Positions 24,519 through 33,451 of a DNA stretch of 64,000 nucleotides are shown piece after piece (the stretch's first letter is position 1; each line of letters begins with the position of its first letter). The stretch covers positions 62,001 to 126,000 of the forward strand of contig NZ_WWCK01000009.1 in the NCBI RefSeq assembly GCF_009857435.1. Direction: 5' to 3'. The translations under genes and the position numbers were made by a program. This DNA comes from Duganella rivi. GTDB taxonomy: Bacteria > Pseudomonadota > Gammaproteobacteria > Burkholderiales > Burkholderiaceae_D. The notes beneath the pieces were generated by a model. It did no database searches and was not told where the DNA came from. It was given only the letters and a program-made list of their open reading frames with translations.

Positions 24519-27347
24519 ATGACTGCCAGCCTCCCCAGCGATGAATCGCAACTGCAGGAATTGAACCGGGCCCTTGCCGCCAACGAACTGACGCAAGCGG
24601 CCAAGGTCGCGTTTGTGCTGGCAAAGCGCGGCACCCTGCCCATCATGCAGTTGATTGGCCTCGCCGGACTAATGGGCCACGCCGGTCAGGCTGAGCGCGC
24701 CGCCGAGTTGTATCACCTGTGGCTGCGCTGCACCGAATCGCCGCTGCTGTTTGCCGCGTGGTACAACCTCGGCGTGCTGCAAATCCAGGCCAACGAGCAG
24801 CAAGAAGCCGAGCAGTCGCTGCGCGCCGCCCTCGCCATCAAGCCCGATTTCATCGACGCCCGCATGACGCTCGGCACGCTGCAAGAACGCCTGCGCCAGC
24901 ACGAGGCCGCCCTCGCCACATGGCGCGCCGCCCTCGCCCAGATCGATCCCGACCATCCAGCCAGCCGCCCGCAGCAAATCCAGGCACTCAACAGCGTGGC
25001 CCGCGTGGCAGCCCTGCGCAAGCATTACCCGGAAGCCGAGGACGCCTGCGCGCGCAGCCTGCTGCTCGATCCCAAGCAGCCCGACATCGCCGCCCAATGG
25101 ATCAATCTGCGCCAGCAGCAATGCGCTTGGCCGGTGTGCGCGCCCTTGCCCGGCTTGGCTGAGGCCGATCTGGGCCACAGCGCTTCGGCCGCTTCTACCC
25201 TGTGCATCAGCGACGATCCAGCCGAACAACTGGCCGCCGCCCAGCGCCACCCGGTCAACCGCGCCGCCGCGCCAACGCCGCTGGCAGATGAACAAGGCTA
25301 TTTGCACCGCAAGCTGCGCATCGGCTATCTGTGTTCCGACTTCAGCAGCCACGCCGCAGCCCGCCTAACGGCCGAGCTGTACGGCCTGCACCAGCGCGAT
25401 CAGTTTGAAATCTACGGCTTCAGCTGGAACGAGGAAGACCGCAGCGGCTTGCGCACCCGCATCGCGCCGCAGATGGATCACCACATCCGCCTCACCGTGA
25501 TGAGCGACCTGCAAGCGGCGCAAACCATCCGCGCCCATGAGATCGACATCCTGGTCGACCTGCACGGCCTCGGCGCCGACGGCCGTCCCGGCATCCTGGC
25601 CCAGCGCGCCGCGCCGGTGCAGATCAGCTGGCTCGGCCATCCCGGCAGCAGCGCCATGCCTACCGTCGACTACGTGCTGGCCGACGCTTTCGTGCTGCCG
25701 CCGCAACTGCACGCCTCATTTACCGAGCGGCCGCTTTATTTGCCGGACTGCGTACAAATCCACGACCGCCGCCGCGCCATCGGCCCGGCGCCGAGCCGCG
25801 CCAGCTGCGGCCTGCCGGAGCAGGCTTTCGTGTTTTGCAGCTTCAACAGCAGCCGCAAGCTGACGCCGTCGCAATTCGCATCGTGGATGCGCATCCTCAA
25901 ACGCGTGCCGGATAGCGTGCTGTGGCTGGCAGCCGACAGCGAACCGGTGCGCGACAACCTGCGCATCGCCGCGCTACGTCACGGCATCGCCAGCGAACGC
26001 CTTGTATTCGCGCCGCGCCTGGTGCAAGCCGACTACCTTGCGCGCCTGCAACTGGCCGACCTCTGCCTCGACACGCTGCCGTTCAGCGGCGGCGCAGCAG
26101 CAGCGGACGCCCTGTGGGCCGGTGTGCCGATGCTGACGCTGGCCGGCAACAGCTACGCGGCGCGTCTCGGCGGCAGCCTGCTGCACGCCATCGGGCTGCC
26201 GGAGCTGGTGATGCGCAGCGCCCGCACTTACGAAGACAAGGCCGTACGCCTGGCCGCCAAGCCGCAAGAACTGGCGCGCCTGCGCCGCCGCCTCGCCAAG
26301 AACCGCGACAAGACGCCATTGTTCGACACGCCAACGCTGGTGCGCCACCTCGAACAGCTGTACCTGCAAGTCGCGCGCGGCACGCTGCAAAGCGACCCAA
26401 CCAACGAGCACACCGCCGACACCACCCTGCCGCTGGTCAGCATCCTGATCCCCACCGGCGACGGCGACAGCGCCGAGCTGCTGGAGCAAACCGTGCGCAG
26501 CGCGCTCGCCCAGCATTACGGCCGCTGCGAAATCATCGTCAGCGACAGCGGCAGCGGCGACACCCGCCAGCGCCGCCTCGCCAAACTGCTGGCCAAGCAT
26601 CCGCAGCTGCGCTACAACCGCGCGCCGACACTGAATGCCGAGGACAATCTCGACCACTGCCTCGCGCTGGCACTCGGCGAATACATCGCAGTCGCTCCAG
26701 CCGGCGACCTGCTGCACGCTGACAAAATCAGCCGCATGATGCACTTCTACCAGCACTTCCCCGGCATCGGCCTGGTGGCCTGCTGGCGTCAGCCGCTGGC
26801 TGCCGACGGCACGCCGCTGCCCGGCGCGCCGCTGCTGCCGCAAGCCGCAGTAGGCGGCGCATCGCTGGCCAACGTGCTGCTGGCCCACGAAACCGCCGGC
26901 GACGCTCTGTGCCAGCCGGCCGGTCTGCTGCTGCGACGCGCCCAACTGGGCGCCAGTTTCGGCCACTACCAAGGCAAGCGCTACCGGCATCTGGGCGGCA
27001 TCGCCACCGCACTGGCGGCGCTGGCCGGCCACGAATGCGCCTACCTGTCCGACCCGCTGTCGCAATACCATCCGGCCCCGGCGACCACCGGGCATGATGC
27101 GGTCACGCTGGATGACCAGCTCGCCCCAGCGCTCGAACGCCTGTATCTGTTGTATGAAGCCCACACCCGCCAGCACTTCCTCACCGACAGCACCCGCTTC
27201 AAAGCCCTGCTGGTGACGCGGCTGGAGGCGCTATCGGCGCTGCTGCACCGCCATCATGCCCAACTGGCAGCAGGAGACGCGCAACAAAACGAGGCCGTCC
27301 AGCAAGCGCTCAAGCAAGGCTACCAATTACTGCTCTCGCCATTCTGA
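24519..27347 (+). CDS. TPR / SPINDLY-OGT-like GT41 / degenerate GT2 protein, copy 3
   Basis: 942 residues. TPR-like helices lie at about 10-200, followed by a GT41 region at about 257-600 (RIGYLCSDFSSHAA, DLHGLGADGRPGILAQR, LDTLPFSGGAAAADALWAGV). From about 637 there is a GT2-like region (LPLVSILIPTGDGDS), but where a DxD is expected the sequence reads VAPAGDLLHADK, so nucleotide-sugar or metal binding may be lost or altered. There is no methyltransferase, unlike the two paralogues at 11145 and 18948. The start ATG at 24519 has no clear ribosome site. It ends before hairpins at 27353-27380 and a promoter, so it is probably transcribed separately from the CDP-sugar operon. Protein O-glycosylation is the family role; the acceptor is unknown. 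Confidence 0.82.
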   Translation: MTASLPSDESQLQELNRALAANELTQAAKVAFVLAKRGTLPIMQLIGLAGLMGHAGQAERAAELYHLWLRCTESPLLFAAWYNLGVLQIQANEQQEAEQSLRAALAIKPDFIDARMTLGTLQERLRQHEAALATWRAALAQIDPDHPASRPQQIQALNSVARVAALRKHYPEAEDACARSLLLDPKQPDIAAQWINLRQQQCAWPVCAPLPGLAEADLGHSASAASTLCISDDPAEQLAAAQRHPVNRAAAPTPLADEQGYLHRKLRIGYLCSDFSSHAAARLTAELYGLHQRDQFEIYGFSWNEEDRSGLRTRIAPQMDHHIRLTVMSDLQAAQTIRAHEIDILVDLHGLGADGRPGILAQRAAPVQISWLGHPGSSAMPTVDYVLADAFVLPPQLHASFTERPLYLPDCVQIHDRRRAIGPAPSRASCGLPEQAFVFCSFNSSRKLTPSQFASWMRILKRVPDSVLWLAADSEPVRDNLRIAALRHGIASERLVFAPRLVQADYLARLQLADLCLDTLPFSGGAAAADALWAGVPMLTLAGNSYAARLGGSLLHAIGLPELVMRSARTYEDKAVRLAAKPQELARLRRRLAKNRDKTPLFDTPTLVRHLEQLYLQVARGTLQSDPTNEHTADTTLPLVSILIPTGDGDSAELLEQTVRSALAQHYGRCEIIVSDSGSGDTRQRRLAKLLAKHPQLRYNRAPTLNAEDNLDHCLALALGEYIAVAPAGDLLHADKISRMMHFYQHFPGIGLVACWRQPLAADGTPLPGAPLLPQAAVGGASLANVLLAHETAGDALCQPAGLLLRRAQLGASFGHYQGKRYRHLGGIATALAALAGHECAYLSDPLSQYHPAPATTGHDAVTLDDQLAPALERLYLLYEAHTRQHFLTDSTRFKALLVTRLEALSALLHRHHAQLAAGDAQQNEAVQQALKQGYQLLLSPF

Positions 27348-27352
27348 ATCCA

Positions 27353-27380
27353 CGCCCCTAAACAAGGGGCGAAGGCCCCT
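27353..27380 (+). terminator. Overlapping GC hairpins after third GT41 gene
   Basis: CGCCCC (27353-27358) can pair with GGGGCG (27366-27371), or AGGGGC (27365-27370) with GCCCCT (27375-27380). The two structures are mutually exclusive and no strong T-run follows, so termination is plausible but weak. Confidence 0.4.
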
Positions 27381-27399
27381 AAATAGCCTCTACTTTTCG

Positions 27400-27428
27400 T
27401 TTAAAATACCTGCGGCATCGCGGATAAT
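27400..27428 (+). promoter_or_regulatory. Sigma70-like promoter of the CDP-sugar operon
   Basis: TTTAAA (27400-27405) and GATAAT (27423-27428) are separated by exactly 17 bp and lie about 38 bp before the rfbF ATG at 27466. The local A/T richness stands out from the GC-rich surroundings. It would drive rfbF to the O-methyltransferase at 36071. Confidence 0.55.
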
Positions 27429-27465
27429 AGCCCTGCGCCTACGCATCACACACAACGGGGAACCC

Positions 27466-28239
27466 ATGAAAGCAGTCATATTGGCAGGTGGTCTGGGCAC
27501 ACGGCTCAGCGAAGAGACCACGGTCAAGCCGAAGCCAATGGTTGAGGTCGGCGGTAAGCCCATCCTCTGGCACATCCTGAAAAGCTATTCCTGCCACGGC
27601 ATCAACGATTTCGTGATCTGCTGCGGCTATCGCGGTTACGTTATCAAGGAATTTTTCGCCAACTACTTCCTGCACACGTCGGACGTCACGTTCGACTTGC
27701 AAAAGAACAGCATGGAAGTCCACGAACGCCACGCCGAACCATGGCGCGTCACCCTGATCGATACCGGCGCTGACACCATGACCGGCGGCCGCCTCAAGCG
27801 CGTGCGCGAACACGTGGCCAAGGATGAAGCGTTCTGCTTCACCTACGGCGACGGCGTCTCCGACATCGACATCGGCGCTTCCATCGCCTTCCACAAGCAG
27901 CACGGCAAGCTGGCCACCATGACTGCGGTGCAGCCGCCGGGCCGCTTCGGCGCGGTCGATATGGACGGCAGCAAGATCCTGAGCTTCAAGGAAAAACCGC
28001 AAGGCGACGGCAACTGGGTCAACGGCGGCTACTTCGTGCTGTCGCCAAAAGTCATCGACCTGATCGACGACGACAGCACCGTCTGGGAAAAGGGCCCGAT
28101 GGAAGCGCTGGCCCAGCAAGGCGAAATGCACGCCTTCCACCACCACGGCTTCTGGCAGCCGATGGACACGCTGCGCGACAAGGTCTTGCTCGAAGGCCTG
28201 TGGGACGCTGGCCAAGCGCCATGGAAACGCTGGCCATGA
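27466..28239 (+). CDS. rfbF: Glucose-1-phosphate cytidylyltransferase
   Basis: 257 residues from the ATG at 27466. MKAVILAGGLGTRLSEET is the nucleotidyltransferase signature, and KPKPMVEVGGKPILWHI with ICCGYRGYVIKEFF is characteristic of RfbF. FTYGDGVSDIDI supplies the metal-binding Asp, and WVNGGYFVLSP and FWQPMDTLRDK are conserved downstream. It makes CDP-glucose from CTP and glucose-1-phosphate, the first step to CDP-3,6-dideoxyhexoses. An in-frame extension upstream to 27256 would run back into the preceding gene and is rejected. Its stop overlaps the ATGA start of rfbG. Confidence 0.95.
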   Translation: MKAVILAGGLGTRLSEETTVKPKPMVEVGGKPILWHILKSYSCHGINDFVICCGYRGYVIKEFFANYFLHTSDVTFDLQKNSMEVHERHAEPWRVTLIDTGADTMTGGRLKRVREHVAKDEAFCFTYGDGVSDIDIGASIAFHKQHGKLATMTAVQPPGRFGAVDMDGSKILSFKEKPQGDGNWVNGGYFVLSPKVIDLIDDDSTVWEKGPMEALAQQGEMHAFHHHGFWQPMDTLRDKVLLEGLWDAGQAPWKRWP

Positions 28240-29312
28240 CGCCTTCGTTCTGGCAAGGCAAGCGGGTTTTCCTGACCGGCCATACAGGTTTCAAAGGCAG
28301 CTGGCTCAGTCTGTGGTTGCAGCAACTGGGCGCGCACGTCACTGGTTTCGCGCTGGAAGCGCCGAGCAAACCGAGCTTGTTCGACGTGGCGCAAGTCGGC
28401 AGCGGCATGACCTCCATCATCGGCGACATCCGCGACGGCGCGGCCTTGCAAAAGGCCATGCAGGTCGCCAAGCCGGAGATCGTCATCCACATGGCGGCGC
28501 AAGCGCTGGTGCGCTACTCCTACGCCAACCCGGTTGAAACGTATGCCACCAACGTCATGGGCCTGGTCAACTTCTTTGAAGCGGTGCGCAACACGCCCGG
28601 CATCAAGGCGGTGGTCAACGTCACCAGCGACAAGTGCTACGAGAACAAGGAATGGGCCTGGGGCTACCGCGAGAACGAGCCTTTCGGCGGCTACGACCCA
28701 TACAGCAACAGCAAGGCCTGCGCCGAGCTGGTGACGGCCGGCTACCGCTCGTCCTTCTTCAATCCTGAAAAACATGCCGAGCACGGTGTGGCGCTGGCCT
28801 CTGGCCGCGCCGGCAATGTAATCGGTGGCGGCGATTGGGCCGAAGACCGCCTGATCCCCGACATGGTGCGCGCGATTGCCGCCGGCAAGCCGGTGCGCAT
28901 CCGCAGCCCGCACGCGATCCGCCCGTGGCAGCACGTGCTGGAACCGCTGTCGGGATACCTGACCTTGGCCGAACACCTGTACCAGCACGGCCCGGCGTTT
29001 GCTGAAGGCTTCAACTTCGGCCCGCACGACATCGACGCCCGCCCGGTCGAATGGATCATCGAGCGCCTGTGCCAAAGCTGGGGCGACGGCGCTGCGTGGG
29101 AATTGGACTCCGCGCCGCAGCCACATGAGGCACACTATCTCAAGCTCGACTGTTCCAAGGCCCGCGCCCGCCTGCACTGGCAGCCGCGCTGGCACCTCGG
29201 CCATACCATCGACATGATCGTTGCATGGCACAAGGCACAGATGGCGGGCGACGATATGCGCGCGCTGACGCTGGCCCAAATTAATACCTATCAAAACACC
29301 CAGTACCTCTAA
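28236..29312 (+). CDS. rfbG: CDP-glucose 4,6-dehydratase
   Basis: 358 residues from the ATG at 28236, which overlaps the rfbF stop (ATGA); alternative starts at 28221 and 28200 would only lengthen the overlap. It is an extended short-chain dehydrogenase: VFLTGHTGFKGSWLSLWL is the NAD-binding motif typical of RfbG, followed by NVTSDKCYENKEW and YSNSK (catalytic Tyr and Lys), then GRAGNVIGGGDWAEDRLIPD and RPWQHVLEPL. It converts CDP-glucose to CDP-4-keto-6-deoxyglucose, the substrate of RfbH encoded next. Confidence 0.95.
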   Translation: MTPSFWQGKRVFLTGHTGFKGSWLSLWLQQLGAHVTGFALEAPSKPSLFDVAQVGSGMTSIIGDIRDGAALQKAMQVAKPEIVIHMAAQALVRYSYANPVETYATNVMGLVNFFEAVRNTPGIKAVVNVTSDKCYENKEWAWGYRENEPFGGYDPYSNSKACAELVTAGYRSSFFNPEKHAEHGVALASGRAGNVIGGGDWAEDRLIPDMVRAIAAGKPVRIRSPHAIRPWQHVLEPLSGYLTLAEHLYQHGPAFAEGFNFGPHDIDARPVEWIIERLCQSWGDGAAWELDSAPQPHEAHYLKLDCSKARARLHWQPRWHLGHTIDMIVAWHKAQMAGDDMRALTLAQINTYQNTQYL

Positions 29313-29331
29313 GACATCTAAGGCAGCAATC

Positions 29332-30660
29332 ATGAGTGAAGCACAAAGCAAGGAACAACTCCGCGAACAGATCATCAAGCTGGTGGCCGAATACGGCGCA
29401 CTGGCTAGCGTGCCGAAAGCCTTCGAGCCGGGCGTCACCGTGATTCCGCCGGCCGGCAAAGTGGTCGGCGCGCCGGAAATGGAATTGATGGTCCACGCTT
29501 CGCTGGATGCATGGCTGACCACCGGCCGCTTCAACGACCAGTTCGAAGCCAAGCTGGCCAAGCTGATCGGCGTGGATTACCTGATCACCGTGAACTCGGG
29601 CTCGTCCGCCAACCTGGTGGCCTTCAGCGCCCTGACCTCGCCTAAGCTGGGCCCGCGCGCGATCCAGCCGGGCGACGAAGTGATCGGCGTTGCCGCCGGT
29701 TTCCCAACCACCGTCAACCCGATCATCCAGTTCGGCGCGATTCCGGTATTCGTGGACGTGGAACTGGGCACCTACAACATCGACGTCACCAAGCTGGAAG
29801 CGGCGATCTCGCCGAAGACCAAGGCCATCATGCTGGCCCACACCCTGGGCAACCCGTACAACCTGGAAGTCATCACCGCCATCTGCAAGAAATACAATCT
29901 GTGGCTGGTGGAAGACTGCTGCGACGCGCTCGGTTCTACCTACAACGGCAAGATGGTCGGCACCTTTGGCGACATCGGCACCATGTCCTTCTATCCTGCG
30001 CACCACATCACCATGGGCGAAGGCGGCGCGGTGTTCACCAACAATGCCGAGCTGAAAATGATCGCCGAGTCGTTCCGCGACTGGGGCCGCGACTGCTACT
30101 GCCCACCGGGCAAGGACAATACCTGCGGCAAGCGCTTCTGCCAGTGCTTCGGCACGCTGCCGGCCGGCTACGATCACAAGTACACCTACAGCCACCTGGG
30201 CTACAACCTGAAGATCACCGACATGCAAGCTGCTTGCGGCCTGGCGCAGATCGACCGCGCACCGGATTTCATTCAAGCCCGTAAGGACAACTTCGCTTAC
30301 CTGAAAGACCGTCTGCAATCGTGCGAGGAATTCCTGATCTTGCCGGAAGCCACCGAGAATTCCGACCCATCGTGGTTCGGCTTCCCGATGACCTTGAAGC
30401 CGGAAGCCAACGTCTCGCGCGTGGACTTGCTGACCTATCTGGATCAACACAAAATCGGCACCCGCCTGCTGTTCGCCGGTAACCTGACCCGCCAGCCGTA
30501 TATGCAGGGCCGCAACTACCGCGTATCCGGCGATCTGACCAACACCGACCGCGTGATGAACGACACCTTCTGGATCGGCGTGTTCCCAGGCCTGACCCGC
30601 GAGATGCTGGACTTCACCGTGCTCAAACTGGAGCAGTTCTTCGGCGTCAACTTTGACTAA
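29332..30660 (+). CDS. rfbH: CDP-4-keto-6-deoxy-D-glucose 3-dehydrase (E1)
   Basis: 442 residues, the usual E1 length. It has the DegT aminotransferase fold, but the PLP lysine is replaced: the segment reads SFYPAHHITMGEGG (His224/His225 where aminotransferases have Gly-Lys). That is the hallmark of this PMP-dependent C3 dehydrase. Clustered cysteines in DCYCPPGKDNTCGKRFCQCF fit the [2Fe-2S] site that takes electrons from an E3-type reductase. It removes the C3 hydroxyl to give a CDP-3,6-dideoxy-4-keto sugar. The E3 reductase (ascD/rfbI type) is not in the window and must be supplied elsewhere. Confidence 0.95.
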   Translation: MSEAQSKEQLREQIIKLVAEYGALASVPKAFEPGVTVIPPAGKVVGAPEMELMVHASLDAWLTTGRFNDQFEAKLAKLIGVDYLITVNSGSSANLVAFSALTSPKLGPRAIQPGDEVIGVAAGFPTTVNPIIQFGAIPVFVDVELGTYNIDVTKLEAAISPKTKAIMLAHTLGNPYNLEVITAICKKYNLWLVEDCCDALGSTYNGKMVGTFGDIGTMSFYPAHHITMGEGGAVFTNNAELKMIAESFRDWGRDCYCPPGKDNTCGKRFCQCFGTLPAGYDHKYTYSHLGYNLKITDMQAACGLAQIDRAPDFIQARKDNFAYLKDRLQSCEEFLILPEATENSDPSWFGFPMTLKPEANVSRVDLLTYLDQHKIGTRLLFAGNLTRQPYMQGRNYRVSGDLTNTDRVMNDTFWIGVFPGLTREMLDFTVLKLEQFFGVNFD

Positions 30661-30667
30661 GGCTGCT

Positions 30668-31723
30668 ATGTCGTCCGCTTACCGTCCCGGCGTTGATGCT
30701 GCTGATGCAGCACTGATGCTGGAACAAACGCCGCCGGCCGTGTGGGAAGCCCTGCGCGGCCAGCGTCTGTTCATCACCGGCGGCACCGGCTTCATCGGCT
30801 GCTGGCTGCTGGAAGCGCTGCTGTGGGGCCACGAGCAGCTGGGCCTCGGCTTGCACCTCACCGTGCTGAGCCGCCGTCCTGACGCGTTCCGCGCCAAGGC
30901 CCCGCATCTGGCCAACCACCCTGCCGTCACTTTGCTGGCGGGCGATAGTTCCGACCTGTCTTCAGTACAAGGTCAATACGACATCGTGCTGCACGCCGCC
31001 ACCGACGTGGTCAGCCCTTCGGCCGACCCTTTGGCGGTCTACAACGATATCGTCAACGGCACGTCGCAAACGCTGAAGCTGGCCGAACGCAGCGGCGCCA
31101 AGCGCTACCTGCTGACCAGCTCCGGCGCGGTCTACGGCGCGCAGCCAGTCGGCCTGACCCACGTTGACGAAAGCTACACCGGCGCACCCGATCCGTCCGC
31201 GCCCAACAGCGCCTACGGCCAAGGCAAGCGCGTGGCCGAGTGGCTGGTCGCGTGCCAGCGTCAACGCCAGCCGGAATTGCAAACCCGCATCGCCCGCTGC
31301 TTCGCCTTCGTCGGCCCTTACATGGCGTTGGATGCGCAATTCGCCATCGGTAATTTCATCCGTGATGCACGCAATGGCGGCACCATCCGCATCGGCGGCG
31401 ACGGCACGCCATACCGCACCTATTTGTATGCGGCCGACCTCGCAGTCTGGCTGCTGACCTTGCTTGTGCAGGGCGACCACAAACCGTACAACGTCGGCTC
31501 GGATGAAGAAATCAGCATTGCCGAGCTGGCGCACAAGGTTAACGCCGCACTGGGCGACCGTGCGACCGTCGAGATCGCCCGCGCGCCGTCCGGTGCGCCG
31601 CCGAGCTACTATGTCCCTGCCGTGCAGCGCGCCCGCGAACTGGGCCTGCGCCCGTACACCAGCCTGGCCGATGCGATCACCCGCACCGCCGGCTGGGCCG
31701 CACCACACACCGGAGTTCTCTGA
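30668..31723 (+). CDS. NAD-dependent epimerase/reductase, extended SDR (CDP-dideoxyhexose type)
   Basis: 351 residues from the ATG at 30668; a TTG at 30653 inside the rfbH stop region is less likely. LFITGGTGFIGCWLLEAL is the dinucleotide-binding motif, TSSGAVYG supplies the catalytic Ser and YGQGK the Tyr/Lys pair; GPYMALDAQFAIGNFI, YRTYLYAADLA and YNVGSDEEISI are typical of extended SDR sugar enzymes. By position it should reduce or epimerise the 4-keto-3,6-dideoxy sugar made by RfbH (as in paratose, abequose or tyvelose formation) or act after a carbon-branching step. The final sugar cannot be named. Its stop overlaps the next start (TGATG). Confidence 0.83.
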   Translation: MSSAYRPGVDAADAALMLEQTPPAVWEALRGQRLFITGGTGFIGCWLLEALLWGHEQLGLGLHLTVLSRRPDAFRAKAPHLANHPAVTLLAGDSSDLSSVQGQYDIVLHAATDVVSPSADPLAVYNDIVNGTSQTLKLAERSGAKRYLLTSSGAVYGAQPVGLTHVDESYTGAPDPSAPNSAYGQGKRVAEWLVACQRQRQPELQTRIARCFAFVGPYMALDAQFAIGNFIRDARNGGTIRIGGDGTPYRTYLYAADLAVWLLTLLVQGDHKPYNVGSDEEISIAELAHKVNAALGDRATVEIARAPSGAPPSYYVPAVQRARELGLRPYTSLADAITRTAGWAAPHTGVL

Positions 31724-32544
31724 TGTCCAACATTCCCGAAACCAGCCAGGCGCTGGCCCTGCGCATTCGCCAGACCGCGCTGACCATGTGCTACAACAAG
31801 AAGGCCTCGCACCTGGGCGGTGCTTTCTCGGCCGCCGACATGCTGGCCGTGCTGTACCACGACGTGATGGCTTCGCGCCCGTCCGAGCCGCGCTGGGCCG
31901 AGCGTGACCGCCTGTACTACAGCAAAGGCCACGCCTGCACCGCGCTGTACGCCGTGCTGGCTGAACGCGGCTACTTCCCGCGCGAAGATCTCGACACCTT
32001 CACCGATAACGGCAGCCTGCTGACCTCGCACGTCAACCACAAGGTGGCCGGCGTAGAACTGTCTACCGGCAGCCTCGGCCACGCATTGTCGGTCGCTTGC
32101 GGCGTTGCACTGGCAGGCAAGCGCAAGGCCAGCAGCTGGCACAGCTACGTCATCGTCAGCGACGGCGAACTGGACGAGGGCTCCAACTGGGAAGCCATCC
32201 TGTTCGCGCCGCACCACGGCCTCGACAACCTGACCCTGGTGGTGGACTACAACAAGATCCAGAGCTTCGGCAGCACTGCCGAAGTGCTGAACCTCGACCC
32301 GCTGGCCGACAAGTTCAAGGCCTTCGGCTGGGACACCGTGGAAGTGGACGGCCACGACCACGCGGCGCTGGCTGCCGCGCTGAGCAAGCAAGGCCGCACC
32401 GCCAACAAGCCGCGCGCCGTCATCGCCCACACCATCAAGGGCAAGGGCGTGGACTTCATGGAAGGCCAACTGGCGTGGCACTACAAGTCGCCTAACAAAG
32501 ATCAATACGAACAAGCCATGGCCCAACTACAGGTGCAAGCATGA
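31723..32544 (+). CDS. Transketolase-like protein, N-terminal (ThDP pyrophosphate-binding) subunit
   Basis: 273 residues, corresponding to the N-terminal third of transketolase. SKGHACTALYAVL, GSLGHALSVACGVAL and VSDGELDEGSNWEA (the GDG-like ThDP/metal motif, here S-D-G-E) mark the PP domain; AHTIKGKGVDFMEG is also typical. It overlaps the upstream epimerase by one base and the downstream C-terminal subunit by four, so the three should be made together. Split transketolases are common in bacteria, but one inside a CDP-dideoxysugar operon suggests a dedicated C2-transfer step on the keto sugar (inference). Confidence 0.88.
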   Translation: MSNIPETSQALALRIRQTALTMCYNKKASHLGGAFSAADMLAVLYHDVMASRPSEPRWAERDRLYYSKGHACTALYAVLAERGYFPREDLDTFTDNGSLLTSHVNHKVAGVELSTGSLGHALSVACGVALAGKRKASSWHSYVIVSDGELDEGSNWEAILFAPHHGLDNLTLVVDYNKIQSFGSTAEVLNLDPLADKFKAFGWDTVEVDGHDHAALAAALSKQGRTANKPRAVIAHTIKGKGVDFMEGQLAWHYKSPNKDQYEQAMAQLQVQA

Positions 32545-33443
32545 GAACCACCTTCATCAACACCCTGCTGCAACTGGCGCGCAAGGATAGCTCGATCTTC
32601 CTGCTGTGCGGCGACCTCGGCTACTCCGTGCTGGAACCGTTCGCGCAGGAATTCCCGGATCGCTTCCTCAACGTCGGCATCGCCGAGCAAAACATGATGG
32701 GCCTGGCTGCCGGCCTGAGCATGGAAGGCTACACCGTCTTCACCTACTCGATCGGCAACTTCCCGACCCTGCGCTGCATGGAGCAAATCCGCTACGACGT
32801 CGCTTACCACGATGCCAACGTGAAAGTGATCGCAGTCGGCGGCGGCTATGCCTACGGCCCGCTGAGCACCTCGCACCACACCACGGAAGAACTGGGCATG
32901 CTGCGCACGATTCCGGGCATGGTGGTGACCGCGCCGGGCGATCCGTCGGAAGTGGAGAGCATGACTGCCTTCATCGCCAATCACAAAGGCCCGTGCTACA
33001 TGCGCCTCAACAAGGCCGGCGAACCGCGCCTGCACGCCGAGCCTCCGGCATTGACTCTTGGCGGCAACGTGCCGGTGCTGCGCCGCGACGGCGCCAAGCA
33101 CGCCGTGCTGGCGACTGGCGATATGGTCGGTGCCGCCGCGCGCCAGATCGAGCAGCAGCAGCTCGATTGCGATCTGTACAGCTTCCCCTTCGTCAGCCCG
33201 ATCGACGCTGAACAGCTGCGCACTATCGCCGCAGCCTATCCGCGCCTGACCACGCTGGAAGAACACCAGGCCAATGGCGGCTTCGGCTCGGCCATTCTGG
33301 AAGGCCTGCACGACCTGCACTCGGCCGGCAAGCTCGATAAGCTGCCTACCGTGCGCCGCATCGCCATTCCAAATACTTTTGTCAGCGTGGCCGGCAGCCA
33401 GGATTACCTGCGCCAAGCCATGGGCCTGACCCTCTCCGCTTAA
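32541..33443 (+). CDS. Transketolase-like protein, C-terminal (pyrimidine-binding) subunit
   Basis: 300 residues. CGDLGYSVLEPFAQEFPDR, NVGIAEQNMMGLAAGL (the Glu that activates the ThDP aminopyrimidine) and EEHQANGGFGSAIL are pyrimidine-binding and C-terminal transketolase domain motifs. The start overlaps the N-terminal subunit (ATGA at 32541), implying equimolar synthesis and a heterotetramer. Together the pair should move a two-carbon ketol unit; the acceptor is not known. If the acceptor is the CDP-4-keto-3,6-dideoxy sugar, the product would be a branched-chain sugar. Confidence 0.88.
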   Translation: MRTTFINTLLQLARKDSSIFLLCGDLGYSVLEPFAQEFPDRFLNVGIAEQNMMGLAAGLSMEGYTVFTYSIGNFPTLRCMEQIRYDVAYHDANVKVIAVGGGYAYGPLSTSHHTTEELGMLRTIPGMVVTAPGDPSEVESMTAFIANHKGPCYMRLNKAGEPRLHAEPPALTLGGNVPVLRRDGAKHAVLATGDMVGAAARQIEQQQLDCDLYSFPFVSPIDAEQLRTIAAAYPRLTTLEEHQANGGFGSAILEGLHDLHSAGKLDKLPTVRRIAIPNTFVSVAGSQDYLRQAMGLTLSA

Positions 33444-33451
33444 GGCCCCGC

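Noticed and set aside
27256..27465. Upstream extension of rfbF
   Set aside because: It would overlap the preceding gene and cross the promoter and hairpins; the conserved MKAVILAGGLGTRL begins at 27466.
29332..30660. Ordinary DegT aminotransferase
   Set aside because: The PLP lysine is replaced by histidine and an iron-sulfur cysteine cluster is present, which identifies the RfbH-type dehydrase.
31723..33443. Frameshifted or broken transketolase
   Set aside because: Both halves have intact motifs and a clean ATGA overlap, as in normal two-subunit transketolases.
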